A stretch of DNA of 64,000 nucleotides from Pontibacter sp. FD36 (GCF_015686655.1 NZ_JADPMP010000009.1:1-64000), one strand, 5' to 3'; counted from the first letter of the stretch, positions 25,612 to 34,962 are shown. A program made the numbers and translations. Notes: generated from the letters alone by a model not told the origin.

Positions 25612-26967
25612 ATGCCTTCCACTAACCGAAACAGAAGAACTTCTACACGAAGACTACGCGTCTCTACAACGGGTACCAGCACACAGGGTACTGGTCAGCC
25701 GCAAACCTATACCACTGCTCCCACCCGCAGAAACGTTCGCACCAAAGCCCGCAGAAGAAAGCCAGCCAGGGGATCTGCCGTGAAAGGCGCCCAGAACAGG
25801 CTTCGCAATTTCCGCCAGGCTTCTATCCTGGCCGTTGCCATCACGGGTTTTATCCTCCTGATGTTTGCTCCAAGCGAAGCTGGTCTTGCGCAGGAAAACG
25901 GCCCGGACTCAGTAGCCGTGGTGGAGGAAGTGGCGGTAGAGGAGCTGGTGCCCGGCGATACAACCTCAGAAGCGGTAACCCAGAATGGCTCTACCAAAGA
26001 AGCCGCAGAGGAAGCTATTGGGGCCTTGCAGGGTCTTTGGGAAAGTTTCATCTTCAACCTGCCCAAGATCCTGATTGCGTTGGCCACGCTAGTGCTGGCC
26101 TGGCTGCTGGTGCGTATGCTACGGGCTATCCTGCAGCGCACCATCGGCAAATGGCAAAGCTCCAGCGCCATCATCTCGCTTGTCTCTATCGCGGTTTGGC
26201 TACTGGCAGTTGGCGTAGCGCTCAGCGTCGTGGCCGGCGACATACGGGCGCTGGTTGGTTCTTTTGGCCTCATCGGCCTGGCCTTGTCATGGTCGCTGCA
26301 AACGCCTATTGAAAGTTTTACGGGCTGGCTCATGAACTCCTACCAGGGCTACTACCGTGTGGGCGACCGCATCCGGGTAGGCGAGGTGTTTGGCGACGTA
26401 TACCGCATCGACTTCCTGACTACTACTGTGTGGGAGATCGGGGCGCCTTATCAGCCGGGCTTCGTACGGGCAGAGCAGCCAACCGGCCGCCTGGTCACTT
26501 TCCCAAACAACGAAGTTCTGACGGGAACGGTCATCAACCTGACTGGCGACTTCCCCTATGTGTGGGACGAGCTGGATGTGGGCGTAGCCAACGAATCAGA
26601 TGTGCCACTGGCCATGGAGGTGCTGGAGAGTGTGGCACTAGGCCTGCTAGGCAATTACATGAAGACTCCGGCTGCCTCCTACTCCCAACTCCTGCAGCGG
26701 GCGGGGCTGGACGACGCTGTGCCTGACAAGCCACAAGTATTCGTTTCCATGGATGAGTCGTGGACTAATGTGACCATCCGCTACCTGGTGGGGGCACGTG
26801 AGCGCCGTAAGTGGAAAAGCGAACTCACCCTGCGCATCACCAACGAACTGAACAAACCCGAGTATGTTGGAAAGATCATTCCGGTATACCCACGTCAGCA
26901 GGTGCAGTTTATCAATCCGGATGGCATTCCTACAAAAGCCAACCCCAGCAACAACACTGAATCTTAA
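25612..26967 (+). CDS. MscS-family mechanosensitive channel
   Basis: A 451-residue MscS-like channel. The pore helix region with Gly/Ala pattern (ALVGSFGLIGLALSWSLQ near residue 215) precedes the beta domain (GWLMNSYQGYYRVGDRIRVG, TFPNNEVLTGTVINL). Start choice is uncertain: TTG 25489 is unlikely; ATG 25612 gives a 65-residue Arg/Thr-rich basic tail before a signal-like hydrophobic segment ending AGLAQ; GTG near 25780 would give a normal signal peptide. The basic tail is odd and may be untranslated leader. Substrate is ions released on osmotic downshift. Confidence 0.85.
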   Translation: MPSTNRNRRTSTRRLRVSTTGTSTQGTGQPQTYTTAPTRRNVRTKARRRKPARGSAVKGAQNRLRNFRQASILAVAITGFILLMFAPSEAGLAQENGPDSVAVVEEVAVEELVPGDTTSEAVTQNGSTKEAAEEAIGALQGLWESFIFNLPKILIALATLVLAWLLVRMLRAILQRTIGKWQSSSAIISLVSIAVWLLAVGVALSVVAGDIRALVGSFGLIGLALSWSLQTPIESFTGWLMNSYQGYYRVGDRIRVGEVFGDVYRIDFLTTTVWEIGAPYQPGFVRAEQPTGRLVTFPNNEVLTGTVINLTGDFPYVWDELDVGVANESDVPLAMEVLESVALGLLGNYMKTPAASYSQLLQRAGLDDAVPDKPQVFVSMDESWTNVTIRYLVGARERRKWKSELTLRITNELNKPEYVGKIIPVYPRQQVQFINPDGIPTKANPSNNTES

Positions 26968-27072
26968 ACCGCAACTAATTTACTATCAGAAACCTGCAAA
27001 GCTCAGATTTGCTTCAGAATTGCACCGTAAACTTGTAACATACCAATTTTTAACACTTAAAAATCAGGAGTT

Positions 27073-27519
27073 ATGAAAAAGATACTAGTTGGATTTGCCT
27101 TCGTAATAGGTTCAGTTGTAGCGGTTGAGGCGCAGGATGTAGCCGAAAAGGATGTACCTGAAGCTGTGAAAAGTGCGCTGTCGCAAAAGTATACCAATGC
27201 CACCGACCTTGAGTGGGAAAAGCACGGTGAGAACTACGAGGCTGATTTTGATATAGACCGCATCGACCATACCGTGATGATTGACCCATCTGGTAAGATA
27301 CTGATGACCAAGCGTGATATAGAGGAGAAAGACCTGCCACAAAACATACGCACTGCCATCAGCCAGAATTACAAAGGCATGCGCCTGGACGACATCGAGC
27401 AGTTGGAGAAAGACGGCAACACCTATTATCAGTTAGAGCTTGAACAGAAGCCCCAGGATAAAAAGGTAGTACTGTCACAGGATGGAAAAGAAGTAACGGA
27501 ACCAGCTTACTGGGACTAA
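27073..27519 (+). CDS. PepSY-like periplasmic protein
   Basis: A 148-residue exported protein with signal peptide ending AVEAQ. Two PepSY-like units follow (DVPEAVKSALSQKYTNATDLEWEK and DLPQNIRTAISQNYKG starts), each a helix plus sheet ending with a Tyr/Asp-rich strand, which is the PF11396 pattern. Proposed to be protease- or lipid-binding in the periplasm; not proven. The bases CAGGAG just before ATG resemble a Shine-Dalgarno, rare in this group. Single gene with its own terminator. Confidence 0.88.
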   Translation: MKKILVGFAFVIGSVVAVEAQDVAEKDVPEAVKSALSQKYTNATDLEWEKHGENYEADFDIDRIDHTVMIDPSGKILMTKRDIEEKDLPQNIRTAISQNYKGMRLDDIEQLEKDGNTYYQLELEQKPQDKKVVLSQDGKEVTEPAYWD

Positions 27520-27540
27520 CTACTTGCCTTCTAAATATTA

Positions 27541-27577
27541 AAAGAAATGCCCGGGGCTATGCTTCGGGCATTTCTTT
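27541..27577 (+). terminator. Hairpin terminator after PepSY-like gene
   Basis: Arms AAAGAAATGCCCG and CGGGCATTTCTTT around a loop of about 11 bases, 21 bases after the stop codon. Confidence 0.88.
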
Positions 27578-27704
27578 TACCTATACCCCAAAGAGCCTAT
27601 ACCTGCCTCCTCATGACCTACTGCTCTAAGCGGAGATATAGGTGAACTGTATACTTGCGCCGAATACCCGCGTAGGAGGAGAACCTGAACTTACCTTATG
27701 GCCC

Positions 27705-29462
27705 ATGCGCGTACTCTGGAACTACCTGCAGCCCCACCGCGGACTTGTTATACTCTCTTTAGTACTTGCCGGCATCAGCCAGGTGCTGGCGCTCGTCGAC
27801 CCCATCATCTTCGGCAAGATTATCGACGATTACGCCACGCCGCCTTTCACCATGACCAGCGAAGAGCGGGTAAAAGGGGCCCTGTGGCTGATGCTGCTGG
27901 CTGTGGTTGTCGCACTGCTCTCTCGCCTGGCCAAGGCTTTCCAGGAGTACTTCACCAACCTGGTCGTGCAGAAGTTCGGGGTACAGATCTTTAACGACGG
28001 CCTCAAGCAGACCCTTAAACTCTCTTACCAGGAGTACGCTGACCAGAACAGTGGCGAAACACTTTCTATACTTCAGCGGGTGCGCCGTGACACGGAGCGC
28101 TTCATCAACTCGTTTATCAACATTCTCTTTTCATCACTGGTGGGTGTGGGCTTCCTGGTATGGTACGCCATCACCAAACACTGGGCGCTGGTACCTATTT
28201 TCATTATCGGAATGGTCGTGCTCGGCGGCCTTACCAGTCTGCTCAGCGCGAAGATCAAGACCATGCAGCGCTCCATCAACCGGGCCACGAACAAAATGTC
28301 GGGTGTGATCACGGAGTCGCTGCGCAACATTGAACTGGTAAAAAGCCTCGGCCTGACTTACCCCGAAATACGCCGTTTGCGTGAGCACACGGAACGTATT
28401 TTTTCGCTGGAAATGGCCAAGGTAAAACGGGTGCGCACACTTTCATTTCTGCAAGGAACAGCCCTTAATCTGCTCAAGCAGTCCATCCTTTTCACGCTCC
28501 TTTGGCTGATCTTTCGGGATGTGCTCTCTACCGGCGAGCTAATCTCGATGCAGTTTATCTCAGTTAGCATTTTCGGTCCCTTGCAGGACATGGGTACCAT
28601 CATCCTGACCTACCGGGAGGCCGAGGCTTCGCTGCACAACTTCGCTGAGCTGATGAACAAGCCCGTCGAGACCAGGCCTGAGTCGGCAATTGATGTGGGG
28701 CCGCTGCAGCAATTGCGTTTTCAGGACGTAGTGTTCCGGCACAAGGGCGCTCCGCAGAACTCTGTGGATGGCATTTCCTTTGAAGCCAACACCGGCGATA
28801 CGATTGCCTTTGTAGGACCGTCGGGCTCAGGAAAGTCTACGCTGGTGAAGCTGCTGGTGGGGCTATACCTGCCGGCCAGTGGGGAGATCTACTACAACGG
28901 CACGCCCGTGAAAGAAATCTGGCTGAACGAGGCACGCCGGCAACTGGGCTTTGTGACACAGGAAACAAATCTGTTTTCGGGCACTATCAAAGAGAATCTG
29001 CAGTATGTGAAGCCGGACGCTACTGACGAAGAAGTAGTACGGGCCATGGAAAAGGCTTCCGCTACCACCCTGCTTTCCCGCTCCGAGCAGGGCATCCACA
29101 CCCAGATAGGCGAAGGTGGACTGAAGATGTCGGGTGGTGAGAAGCAGCGCCTTTCCATCGCCCGCGCCCTTATTCGAAACCCGCGCCTGCTCATCTTCGA
29201 CGAAGCCACCTCCGCCCTCGACTCCCTTACCGAAGAAGAGATCACGGCTACTGTGAAAGAAATATCTGCCCTGCGGGAGCAGATCACCATCCTGATCGCC
29301 CACCGCCTCAGCACCATCATGCACGCCGACACCATTTATGTGCTGGAAAAAGGAAAGATCATAGAGCAGGGAAACCACGCAGAATTAGTGGAGCAAAAAG
29401 GTCTGTACTACGCCATGTGGCGCCAGCAGATAGGCGAGCGTAAGGTGGAGCTGATCCGGTAG
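27705..29462 (+). CDS. ABC exporter, fused membrane and ATPase domains
   Basis: A 585-residue half-transporter of the MsbA/multidrug type: six transmembrane helices (about residues 15-310) then an ATPase with Walker A GPSGSGKST, signature MSGGEKQRLS, Walker B LLIFDEATSAL and switch His in IAHRLST. It should work as a homodimer, exporting lipids or hydrophobic compounds. The frame is open from GTG 27642, but a -7-like sequence (GTATACTTG near 27648) overlaps that start, so ATG 27705 is preferred. The downstream lipoprotein gene follows closely and may be cotranscribed. Confidence 0.9.
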   Translation: MRVLWNYLQPHRGLVILSLVLAGISQVLALVDPIIFGKIIDDYATPPFTMTSEERVKGALWLMLLAVVVALLSRLAKAFQEYFTNLVVQKFGVQIFNDGLKQTLKLSYQEYADQNSGETLSILQRVRRDTERFINSFINILFSSLVGVGFLVWYAITKHWALVPIFIIGMVVLGGLTSLLSAKIKTMQRSINRATNKMSGVITESLRNIELVKSLGLTYPEIRRLREHTERIFSLEMAKVKRVRTLSFLQGTALNLLKQSILFTLLWLIFRDVLSTGELISMQFISVSIFGPLQDMGTIILTYREAEASLHNFAELMNKPVETRPESAIDVGPLQQLRFQDVVFRHKGAPQNSVDGISFEANTGDTIAFVGPSGSGKSTLVKLLVGLYLPASGEIYYNGTPVKEIWLNEARRQLGFVTQETNLFSGTIKENLQYVKPDATDEEVVRAMEKASATTLLSRSEQGIHTQIGEGGLKMSGGEKQRLSIARALIRNPRLLIFDEATSALDSLTEEEITATVKEISALREQITILIAHRLSTIMHADTIYVLEKGKIIEQGNHAELVEQKGLYYAMWRQQIGERKVELIR

Positions 29463-29530
29463 ATGCCTTGCAACTTTCTACCAGCGCACACGGTATGCAA
29501 AGCAACACATTAAAGCAGAACACTATACCT

Positions 29531-30160
29531 ATGAAACTATACCTCTTTGCAATCACCTGCCTGCTGATCCTCGCCTCCTGCGGCTCCGACTCCGCCGACG
29601 GCAACTACAACCGCGCTGCAGACGATGAACTGATTGACGAGCAAATCGACTCCGACACCAAAGCCTCTATCGACAGCGTGGCCCGCGCCACCGACGAAGG
29701 CGCTATTCTGCACCCGCTGCCCGACACGCTGACAACCCTGCTGCAACAGCGCCAGCCGCAGGCCGAGGTGGCAGTGCTCACCGACCAGACTATGTCGAAC
29801 CGCCGCCTGCAGGTAGACAACCCACTATACCTGCGTGGCAACCTCAATGGCAACCGTAACCCCGACTACGCAGTGCAGGTGCTGCAGAATGACTCCATTC
29901 ACATCCTCGCTTTTCTGGATTACGGCACCCCGCAGGTCCGCGAAATGAAAGTGGCTTCCTATCCGTCGCAGCAGCTGAACGACCGCAGGTATAGCACCCT
30001 GCAGCTCAAACTAGCCCCGCAGGATTCGCTTGTTCGCAACCCCCGCCAGCAACAGTTCACAAACCTCAAAACTGATGGCGTGTCTGTGCTAGACGGCAAC
30101 CGCACTACCCTATACCTGTTGCAAAACAACCGGTTTATACCTTTCGACGCCCAGCAGTAA
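29531..30160 (+). CDS. Hypothetical lipoprotein
   Basis: A 209-residue lipoprotein starting at ATG 29531, with lipobox ILASC. The upstream start at 29468 would bury the signal peptide and is rejected. The middle is rich in Asp, Arg and Gln and includes NPLYLRGNLNGNRNPDYAVQV, recalling proteins with EF-hand-like or repeat-containing calcium sites, but no domain is certain. Located 68 bases after the ABC exporter. Four CTATACCT copies lie in or just before it. Confidence 0.75.
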   Translation: MKLYLFAITCLLILASCGSDSADGNYNRAADDELIDEQIDSDTKASIDSVARATDEGAILHPLPDTLTTLLQQRQPQAEVAVLTDQTMSNRRLQVDNPLYLRGNLNGNRNPDYAVQVLQNDSIHILAFLDYGTPQVREMKVASYPSQQLNDRRYSTLQLKLAPQDSLVRNPRQQQFTNLKTDGVSVLDGNRTTLYLLQNNRFIPFDAQQ

Positions 30161-30210
30161 GGTATAGCGGTGGTTAATCCGTAAATTGCAGGCGCTATAC
30201 CTTCTTTTTA
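30159..30210 (+). terminator. Terminator built from an inverted pair of the iterated motif
   Basis: AAGGTATAGCG at 30159-30169 and CGCTATACCTT at 30193-30203 are perfect inverted arms followed by CTTTTTA, directly at the stop codon of the lipoprotein gene. Each arm is a copy of the window-wide CTATACCT motif, so the motif here serves as a terminator stem. Confidence 0.7.
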
Positions 30211-30226
30211 TACCTGCTAATAGTCT

Positions 30227-31303
30227 ATGCCTGCTTCCAAGTCTGACAAACCTGTTCCCTCGCTCACGCCACAAATCTCCTCTGAAGACCAGCGCAGGCT
30301 AAGCAAACTGCAGCAGGACTTCAATAAGAAAGTAGCGCAGATAGAGCAGCTGAAGCAGGAACTAACCTCTCGACGCGACAGCATGGACCTGGCCCAGAAG
30401 CGGATTGAGAAGGAACTGCGCCCCATTATTATGCAACAGGTGGAGCAGCGGGCAGAACTGGCCCATCTGTTGGACGAGGCCTTTGCCCTCCCCCTATTCA
30501 GTTTCAGAGAGAAAGAAAAGCTCGCCCTGCTCATTGCCGACATCGCACTGGACCTGATCCAGAACTACGAGCGCCAGGACCTGATCGCCCTGCACGACCG
30601 ATATGCCGAGGCCCCTTATGCCGAGCGGGCGGTATACGCAGCTGACGAGGAAGATTCTCCAGAGGAAGACGCAATCAGCGAGGAAGAGACCGCTATACCT
30701 GACAACTGGGATGAGCTCGATGAGTTTGAGCGCCTGCAGGCCCAGCTGAACCGGGAAGAGGAAGAACGGGAGCGGGCCAGGCAAAACCGCCAGAAAGGCC
30801 GCAAAACCAAAGCTCAGAAAGAGAAAGAGGCAAAAGCCAAGGCCGAGCTCAGCAACATCAGCAAAGCCAGCCGCCGTGTGTATACCGACCTGGCCAAGCA
30901 ACTGCACCCCGACAAAGAGCGTGACGAAACCAAACGTGCCTGGAAAGAAGAGGCCATGAAGCGCGTCACACAGGCCTACCACCACGATGATTTCTTTGAA
31001 TTGCTGCGCCTTCAGATGGAGTTTATGCAGGAGCAGGGCCAGGCACTTGACAAACTGCCCGATGAGCAGCTGCAATACTATGTAAGGCTACTGGATGAAC
31101 AGTTAAGCGAACTACAGGCTGAGCTCAATGGATTCATCTTCGGTCCCAACGCCACGTTTTACGACCGCTTCTGCGGAAGCCCGAAGCAGATGAATCAGAA
31201 ATTTAAACAGGCGAAGGAAAGCTTGACCTATGAGTTAGAGCAGCTGAAGCAGAACCTGCGTGTGCTGCAAGACCCGGTTCAGATTAAGGTGATTTTAAAA
31301 TAA
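30227..31303 (+). CDS. J-domain protein with long coiled-coil regions
   Basis: A 358-residue protein. Residues about 20-70 and 175-215 are predicted coiled coils (Glu/Gln/Lys/Arg heptads); a J-domain lies at about 220-265 with the hallmark HPD in LAKQLHPDKERDE, followed by WKEEAMKRVTQAYHHDDFF. No zinc fingers or G/F region, so it is a specialised (class C) partner of DnaK rather than general DnaJ. The acidic link near 140-155 (EEDSPEEDAISEEE) is unusual. Partner and target unknown. Confidence 0.85.
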   Translation: MPASKSDKPVPSLTPQISSEDQRRLSKLQQDFNKKVAQIEQLKQELTSRRDSMDLAQKRIEKELRPIIMQQVEQRAELAHLLDEAFALPLFSFREKEKLALLIADIALDLIQNYERQDLIALHDRYAEAPYAERAVYAADEEDSPEEDAISEEETAIPDNWDELDEFERLQAQLNREEEERERARQNRQKGRKTKAQKEKEAKAKAELSNISKASRRVYTDLAKQLHPDKERDETKRAWKEEAMKRVTQAYHHDDFFELLRLQMEFMQEQGQALDKLPDEQLQYYVRLLDEQLSELQAELNGFIFGPNATFYDRFCGSPKQMNQKFKQAKESLTYELEQLKQNLRVLQDPVQIKVILK

Positions 31304-31346
31304 AGCAGCCGCTCACAGGTCAGAGAGACAAGTGAGCGGCTGCTTC
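31303..31346. terminator. Bidirectional terminator
   Basis: Arms AAGCAGCCGCTCAC and GTGAGCGGCTGCTT, perfect over 14 bases, between convergent genes. Confidence 0.9.
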
Positions 31347-31358
31347 AGACTTTACTCG

Positions 31359-32756
31359 TTATTTAAAAGACACGACTGCCAGATCGGCCAGCTCCATCCT
31401 TGACTGCAGCAGAATCCCGTACTTCGTTTTCAGGTCTTCCTTTGCCTGCTCAAAATCATTCTTGGGTAGCTTGAAATCGTACTTACCCAACTCCAGCAGT
31501 TTTCTTTCAGAAATAAGTCCCACCTTAAAGTTTTTCTCGACGGCACCTACCAACTCTCCGAGCGTTACATTTTCGAACGTGATCGCCTCCTCGCTATACC
31601 TGACGGTAGACCTTTTGAGGTCAGCCACCGCATGGGCAGCCAGCAGGCTGGAGTCGGCAATCGCCACATCCCAGGCGTCCATTTGCTGCGAACGGTAGGT
31701 TACCTCAAACTTATATACCTCCTGCAGTTGCTTTAGCACAAGTTGTTTGTTTTGCTTTATATCTCTGGAAGTGCTGTGGTCTTTAAACTTCAGGTCTATC
31801 GCCGTGTGCTGATGCTTCTTTTTATCAAGCTCTACGGAAGACTCATCCTTATCCAGCAGCGCCAGGATAACGTCGTGCAGCCTTTGATTCTCAAATCCCA
31901 GCGAGTCACTGCCTATATGCTTGGAGGAAAGAGCGGTCTGGTCATAGAGCATGTGTTCCTCCACCTGCAGGGTATAATTTTCATCCTGGATGTGTAATTT
32001 CTCGTCTAGCATACCCATTGTAGCTAGGGCCAGTCCAAAGAACAGCGCATTGTGACTCGCATGCAGGAAGTAGCCCCAGAAAAAGCCATACTTCACACGC
32101 ATATACCCCATCAGCATACCCCCCACAATCTGAGGCGCAATCAAAATCGGGATCAGTAAAACAGCAGCCGAGGCGTAGTCAAAGTCGGTGAAATTGGTAA
32201 TGTGAATAAGGCCAAAAGCAAAGGCTATAAGGTAAAAGAAGACACCGTATATCTTATCCCATAGCTTTTTAAGAAAACCAGTTATGGCATCGGCGTTTAG
32301 CGCGTACAGCATCAGCGCCATACCCGATATAACCCAGACCCCAATTGCTCCTTCTAAAGGCAGCACTGAGTAGGCCAAAACACCCAGTGCAATGGTCGCC
32401 ACGAACGCCAGCAGCGCCATGTACCCGCTTTTGAATCGCAGGCCATAACGGAAAACCAGCTCCTCTAGCAGAGGAACCGCCAGCACACCCAGTAGCAGGA
32501 AGGCCCAGACCGGGAAAGACCGCATCATTTCAATTACAGCATGACTATTGTTACTATGCCACCCCATCCACTCAACCAAATTGATGACACCAGTAAGTAC
32601 AAACATGAGTACCATGTCAATCAAGAGCACATACAACAGGATGCGCAACTTAAAAGAGCCGCTATTTTCGGTAGCGGGCTGGTCTTTGGGGTTCCTGAGG
32701 AAAAGCCAGATGTCGGAGGCAGTTTGCTTTAACTGAAGTGTAAAAGAATGGAGCAT
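31359..32756 (-). CDS. CPBP (Abi) intramembrane protease with C-terminal DUF3738/STN-like domain
   Basis: A 465-residue protein. The membrane half has the CPBP motifs: EELVFR at residues 98-103 (EExxxR), FGLIHI with His185, and HASHN at 232-236, so the glutamyl protease site of Rce1-like enzymes is intact. After about residue 250 comes a soluble half of about 215 residues with LKQLQEVYKFEVTYRSQQ and ITFENVTLGELVGAVEKNF, reminiscent of DUF3738 (TIGR03435) and short secretin/TonB N-terminal domains. This pairing is unusual. The C-terminal half should face outside or the periplasm; substrate unknown. Confidence 0.85.
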   Translation of the reverse strand: MLHSFTLQLKQTASDIWLFLRNPKDQPATENSGSFKLRILLYVLLIDMVLMFVLTGVINLVEWMGWHSNNSHAVIEMMRSFPVWAFLLLGVLAVPLLEELVFRYGLRFKSGYMALLAFVATIALGVLAYSVLPLEGAIGVWVISGMALMLYALNADAITGFLKKLWDKIYGVFFYLIAFAFGLIHITNFTDFDYASAAVLLIPILIAPQIVGGMLMGYMRVKYGFFWGYFLHASHNALFFGLALATMGMLDEKLHIQDENYTLQVEEHMLYDQTALSSKHIGSDSLGFENQRLHDVILALLDKDESSVELDKKKHQHTAIDLKFKDHSTSRDIKQNKQLVLKQLQEVYKFEVTYRSQQMDAWDVAIADSSLLAAHAVADLKRSTVRYSEEAITFENVTLGELVGAVEKNFKVGLISERKLLELGKYDFKLPKNDFEQAKEDLKTKYGILLQSRMELADLAVVSFK

Positions 32757-32866
32757 GAACGAAAGCTATATTGACTATTGCACTAATTGCAGTCTCAATA
32801 TATATAAGTTCAGCCATATTATCACGTTATTTCTTCTCTTAACTTCTGCTTGAGCGACAGCTATAC

Positions 32867-33654
32867 CTACAGGTAGTTCTCCATAACCTCGATCACCTCC
32901 AGGGGAGAACTCAGGTTCGGACAATGGCCTGTCGCTTTCATTTGCACCAGCGTAGAATTTCGGATTGCCCGATGCACGTAATTACCTACTTCGATAGGAG
33001 CGATCACGTCTTCAGAGCACTGCATAATCAGTGAATCAGTTTTGAGCTTTGGAAGGTCTAGCCGATTGTCTGACAGAAAAGTGACTTGGGCAAAATGGCG
33101 TGCAATCTCCGGGTCTGTATTACAAAAACTCTCTACTAGCTCTTCCCCTAGCGAAGGCTTATCCGGATTTCCCATTATGAGCGGAGCAAAAGTATCTGCC
33201 CAAAGTGTGTAATCGTGTTTCATATATGCCAGCATCGACAGTATATCGGCGCGATCGAACCCTCCAATGTAATTCTCATCGTTGATATAGCACGGCGAAG
33301 GCCCGATCAATACCAATTTGCTAAATAAGTTCGGGGATTCGATTGCGCTGAGCACTCCCATCATGGCCCCACTGAATGCCCTACAAAGATCACATCCTGC
33401 AGATTAAGTTCATGGCATATTTCCTGTATATCAGTTGAGTAGCCGTTGAGGGTGTTGTACTTACTGGCGTCATAAGCACTAAGATCAGAGTTGCCTGCCC
33501 CCACATGATCAAACAGCACAATCTTGTAGTGTTGCTGGAAAGCAGGCGTAACAAAGCGCCACATATTCTGATCGCAGCCAAAGCCGTGTGCAAACATGAG
33601 CGGTTGCTCTCCTTTCCCGAAAACGTTGATATTATTTCGCTTGATCACATCCAT
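32867..33654 (-). pseudogene. RsbQ/KAI2-like alpha/beta hydrolase, frameshifted after the catalytic serine
   Basis: Two minus-strand frames, 33361-33654 and 32867-33364, together make one 260-residue hydrolase of the RsbQ/KAI2 group. The first carries the oxyanion segment (FAHGFGCDQNMWR) and the nucleophile in VGHSVG (Ser94); the second the acid Asp (CSEDVIAP) and His (ATGHCPNLSSP). They are joined if one G is added to the run GTGGGGCC near 33365, giving the usual GHSVGAMMG. So either the gene is broken by a one-base deletion or the base is a sequence error; ribosomal slippage is less likely. Partner genes of RsbQ (PAS phosphatase) are not adjacent. Confidence 0.85.
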
Positions 33655-33861
33655 GGCATCCCCTTACCATTTACTTTTCTCTACCGCTCTTTATAGCTAT
33701 AACGTAAACCTTATATTATACCTATACGAATTTTAATTTGGATTAAAACAAATTATATAGAGAGATTTAGTCACCATCACTGCATATAGAGAGGAAGGCA
33801 AGTTTCATATAGCAGGATAATCGTTTGGGAGATTAACTCTAATACAACAACGAAAGGTGAG

Positions 33862-34347
33862 TTAAGAATGTGGGATTCCTTCTGTTAGGTCCCTGATTTC
33901 TGTTTGCAATTCCTGCGCGAGAGGTTGGATTCTCAGCATCGCTGTTTCTTTGCTGCCGTCACACGATAGCGGAATTTTAGTACCATCCTCCAGCCATAAA
34001 TAACTGTCAAACGAAATGGATGCGGTAGGCCGCCAGGAACGGCGCGAGCTGGAAGAGAAGTGTCTGTTCTTCTTAAGGAAAATGCACTTTGGTCCGGAAT
34101 ACGGTTCTCGGTCTCCGATGGTATGCCCCAATATATTGACACCTATACAATAAGTACCATGGTATAGATCGATTTCGAGGCACTTGTACTGGACCAGTGG
34201 AAAAATCCCGAACAGGATCATGAGGACACCAACTACAGGATAGAGCGTAAACAACCAAATGCCACCAGCGACAATGATTACGGCGTATACCTTCGTCGTA
34301 AAGCCGATCGGGTCAGTCAGTCTATAGCGAAGCAGTGGTGTTTCCAT
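33862..34347 (-). CDS. 161-residue two-helix protein, paralogue of 17822-18307
   Basis: ATG 34347 (METPLLRYR) gives 161 residues, the same length as the paralogue at 17822-18307; the open frame extends to 34422 without a better start. Two close hydrophobic segments (about residues 20-52) precede a beta-rich part with CIFLKKNRHF, LEDGTKIPL, SKETAML and the shared ending QELQTEIRDLTEG. The shared blocks run in the same order in both proteins, so they are real paralogues. This copy is isolated next to broken genes. Function unknown. Confidence 0.8.
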   Translation of the reverse strand: METPLLRYRLTDPIGFTTKVYAVIIVAGGIWLFTLYPVVGVLMILFGIFPLVQYKCLEIDLYHGTYCIGVNILGHTIGDREPYSGPKCIFLKKNRHFSSSSRRSWRPTASISFDSYLWLEDGTKIPLSCDGSKETAMLRIQPLAQELQTEIRDLTEGIPHS

Positions 34348-34447
34348 GGGTATACAAGGTATAAAGTTTTTAACGGGAAATTGGGTAACACAATAGAAAA
34401 AAGCCTCAATTTTCAATATCATTCATCAGTACTTATATTTACCATGT

Positions 34448-34962
34448 ATGGCGTATGCTAACTCTCTCCCACCCTTAGTACTCCAGATATGCAGATGGTT
34501 TAATGTCGGCTGTTTGTTTCTCATCTGGATGTCCTCCTACTCCCTCGCACTGTCCACCAGGAAAGAATTTTAGCAATAGAGGAAACTTATGCAACGTTTC
34601 GCAACATACACTACAATCGCGTTACAAAACCTTTAGAAAACGTTGTCTTAATCACGGATAATTTTAGAATTCCTTTCAGAGCAATTGCCTTCATACATCT
34701 TGAGCAGGCCGACTCTGTTCAAATAACGAGTTCTCCTCTTCTTAAAATAATAGAGAGAGGAACCATAAAGGTACCCTCACTTGACAAACCTTTGACACAA
34801 GAGGCTGGAATGTTTGGGACGCTTATGTTCATACCCATCACATTTGCATTAATCTCCTTGCTTGGTGTAATTATGTGGAACAATAAGGAGCAACTGCTGA
34901 ATGCGACCGTTATGAATGTCATCATGCTTTTGATCGTGCTCGTAATGCTAAACTACTTTTAA
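34448..34962 (+). pseudogene. Broken membrane-protein gene (frameshift near 34560)
   Basis: Frame 1, ATG 34448 to TAG 34571, reads MAYANSLPPLVLQICRWF and a hydrophobic helix, ending LSTRKEF. From about 34561, another frame continues open to TAA 34960: ILAIEETYATFRNIHYN, VVLITDNFRIPFRAIAFI, SSPLLKIIERGTIKVPS and two more hydrophobic helices ending LIVLVMLNYF. Neither part alone has a good start plus length, but together they form a plausible protein of about 171 residues with a helix-soluble-two-helix plan. A one-base indel near AAAGAATTTTAG explains the break. No family recognised. Confidence 0.6.
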
